From JBGQAS01 sp964498605 (GTDB lineage Bacteria > Chloroflexota > Anaerolineae > Anaerolineales > Anaerolineaceae), in the NCBI GenBank assembly GCA_964498605.1, contig CAZCHK010000007.1:1-58423 (forward strand): DNA of 58,423 nt, written 5' to 3'. Below the pieces are notes generated by a model. The model did not search any database. It saw only the letters and a list, made by a program, of their open reading frames with translations, and was not told the origin of the DNA. Position 1 is the stretch's first letter. Every line of letters begins with the position of its first letter. Below are positions 57,031-58,423 of this stretch, piece after piece. The translations under genes were made by a program, and so were the position numbers.

Positions 57031-58423
57031 TCAAGCGGACGTTTCAGGTGGGAAATCATCTTCATAATTATGCGAGATCTCATCATCGCCTGGAAGAACT
57101 TCCCGTTCTTTACCACCGACCTGAGCTGGTCCGACAATCCCCATATCTTCCAGTTCATCAATGAGGTGCGCTGCGCGAGGATAGCCAATCCTCAGCCGCC
57201 TCTGAAGCAAAGAAGCGCTGGCGTGCCCGGTCTTTCTCACAATATCGATCGCCTTTTCAAGAAGCCCATCCGAGTCATCACTGGGAGAGTGATCTATCAA
57301 TGATTCCCATGGAGCTTCTGTGACCTGCTGTGGTGGAAGGATTTTTTTCCAGAATGAAATCACTTTGTTTATTTCTCTGTCTGTGACGAATATCCCCTGC
57401 GCTCGAGTCAAAGCACCAATCTCTGGATTGAAAAACAGGCAATCACCTTTGCCTAATAAAGTTTCCGCACCATTTGAATCTAGAATCACCCGCGAGTCTA
57501 CTGCTGACGTGACAGAAAAGGCCAGGCGTGCTGGAAAATTCGCTTTGATGACACCCGTGATCACATTCGTGCTGGGTCTTTGGGTTGCTACAACCAAATG
57601 CATGCCCGTTGCTCTTGCCATTTGAGCCAACCGTACCAGCGCGAATTCAGTATGCTCTGGCTGAACCATCATGAGATCGGCTAACTCGTCAATGATGATC
57701 ACTATTCTGCAGAGGGTAGGTTGATTTTTTCTTTTCATCCGCCGATTGTAGTTCTCGATATCGCGCGAATGTGCTGCTTCCATAATCCTGTACCGATTAT
57801 CCATTTCCATCACAGCCCATTGGAGCGCTGCCTGTATCCGACTTTGGTCGGTTTCCACGTTTCCCATCAAGTGGGGTAATCCAGTGAACCTTACAAGCTC
57901 AACCATTTTTGGATCAAGCATCACCAATTTTAGATCTGCTGGTGTGTTGTTCATCACAAGACAGGTAGTAATGGTTGCCAAGCAAACCGATTTGCCTGTT
58001 CCTGTCGCGCCGGCTATTAGTATGTGCGGCATACGCGAAAGATCAGCTGTGACCGGTTGACCTGAAACATCCTTACCAATGGCAATCGCAAGCGGTGATG
58101 AGAGTCTTTGGAAAGCTTCAGATTCTAGAAGTGATCTTAACCGTACCAATGAATTATTTGGGTTGGGAATCTCGATTCCAATGTATGATTTTCCTGGTAC
58201 TGGTGCTTCAATACGCACCTTATCGGCAGATAATGCCAGTGTGATATCCTTCTCTAGTGAAGCGATGCGAGAAACCCGGACTTTAAATTTTTGGATATCT
58301 CCATCCGCCTGTTCTTTCTCGGTGAATCCTGGTTCAACAGCATATTGTGTCACAGTAGGACCGGTTCGATAGCCTACGACCTTTGCTGGTATTCCAAATT
58401 CCAGTAACGTGTGCTCAATCTGT
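57031..58423 (-). CDS. ftsK: FtsK/SpoIIIE DNA translocase (C-terminal part, runs off the right edge)
   Basis: At least 464 residues; the frame is open to the window edge (EHTLLEFGIPAKVVGYRTGPTVTQYAVEPG), so an ATG at 58353 is not the true start. Motor motifs: ILIAGATGTGKSVCLATI (Walker A), RIVIIIDELADLMMV (Walker B), LARMAR-like LAQMARATGMHLVVATQRPSTNVITGVIKAN, and SRVILDSNGAETLLGKGDCLFF. The winged-helix gamma domain (ASLLQRRLRIGYPRAAHLIDELEDMGIVGP) that reads KOPS-type sites ends the protein. Moves chromosome DNA at division. Confidence 0.95.
   Translation of the reverse strand, partial: QIEHTLLEFGIPAKVVGYRTGPTVTQYAVEPGFTEKEQADGDIQKFKVRVSRIASLEKDITLALSADKVRIEAPVPGKSYIGIEIPNPNNSLVRLRSLLESEAFQRLSSPLAIAIGKDVSGQPVTADLSRMPHILIAGATGTGKSVCLATITTCLVMNNTPADLKLVMLDPKMVELVRFTGLPHLMGNVETDQSRIQAALQWAVMEMDNRYRIMEAAHSRDIENYNRRMKRKNQPTLCRIVIIIDELADLMMVQPEHTEFALVRLAQMARATGMHLVVATQRPSTNVITGVIKANFPARLAFSVTSAVDSRVILDSNGAETLLGKGDCLFFNPEIGALTRAQGIFVTDREINKVISFWKKILPPQQVTEAPWESLIDHSPSDDSDGLLEKAIDIVRKTGHASASLLQRRLRIGYPRAAHLIDELEDMGIVGPAQVGGKEREVLPGDDEISHNYEDDFPPETSA

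Overview
The window reads as chromosomal DNA of an anaerobic or fermentative Chloroflexota bacterium, most likely class Anaerolineae. This is an inference from content: a mevalonate-type decarboxylase, a YvcK protein with an N-terminal membrane anchor, Thr/Pro-rich lipoproteins, an archaeal-type cyclic 2,3-diphosphoglycerate synthetase homologue, a group-3-like NiFe hydrogenase and a sugar-phosphate-type bacterial microcompartment (BMC). There is no rRNA, CRISPR array or prophage. One tRNA, tRNA-Thr(CGU), is present.

Layout. 1-13.5 kb is surface glycan and envelope: the end of a polyprenyl-phosphate glycosyltransferase, WbqC, two DegT-type aminotransferases (one WecE-like), small membrane proteins, a PfkB-like protein lacking its catalytic Asp, a TgpA-type transglutaminase, a PAP2 phosphatase, then a leftward Wzz/O-antigen-ligase/metalloprotease operon and a Thr/Pro-repeat lipoprotein. 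13.7-24.4 kb is leftward housekeeping: yvcK, gap, pgk, rpsT, argS, a cDPG synthetase homologue, obg and nadD. A decayed IS3-family (IS150-like) element lies exactly inside the pgk terminator hairpin, between pgk and rpsT.

24.5-30.7 kb is the most interesting block: a BMC locus under a divergent GntR/HutC regulator. It encodes RpiB-like, DeoC and CoA-acylating aldehyde dehydrogenase enzymes, each carrying an amphipathic encapsulation-like peptide, plus one BMC-H, one BMC-T and three BMC-P shell proteins and a small EutT/EutQ-N-like protein. This matches the loci named SPU (sugar phosphate utilizing). The RpiB has lost the usual catalytic Cys, the DeoC has a four-Cys cluster between targeting peptide and barrel, and no phosphotransacylase or alcohol dehydrogenase is encoded here. 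A dre-like operator sits between the regulator and a strong promoter. Glyceraldehyde 3-phosphate made by DeoC could enter the neighbouring gap-pgk pair, and acetaldehyde would become acetyl-CoA.

30.8-43.1 kb carries an esterase-like hydrolase, tRNA-Thr, a GT4 glycosyltransferase, dinB, and a tightly overlapping rightward operon: threonine synthase, acyl carrier protein, SDR, AMP-forming ligase, GNAT, polysaccharide deacetylase, NiFe hydrogenase small and large subunits, then peptidase T. The carrier/ligase/N-acyltransferase/deacetylase set resembles Nod-factor logic, and the hydrogenase is translationally coupled to it. 43.1-58.4 kb has a GH114-like lipoprotein, a mevalonate-phosphate decarboxylase, RseP, a HEAT protein, acylphosphatase, then uvrB (with a GAAC-N4-GTTC LexA-type box), mfd and pth, small envelope genes, and an ftsK-pgsA-like-lgt operon running off the right end.

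Several genes have an extended -10 (TGn-TAnAAT) only 6-8 bases before the start codon with no Shine-Dalgarno sequence, so leaderless transcripts look common. Base composition is visibly more GC-rich from about 25.3 to 35.4 kb than in the flanks.
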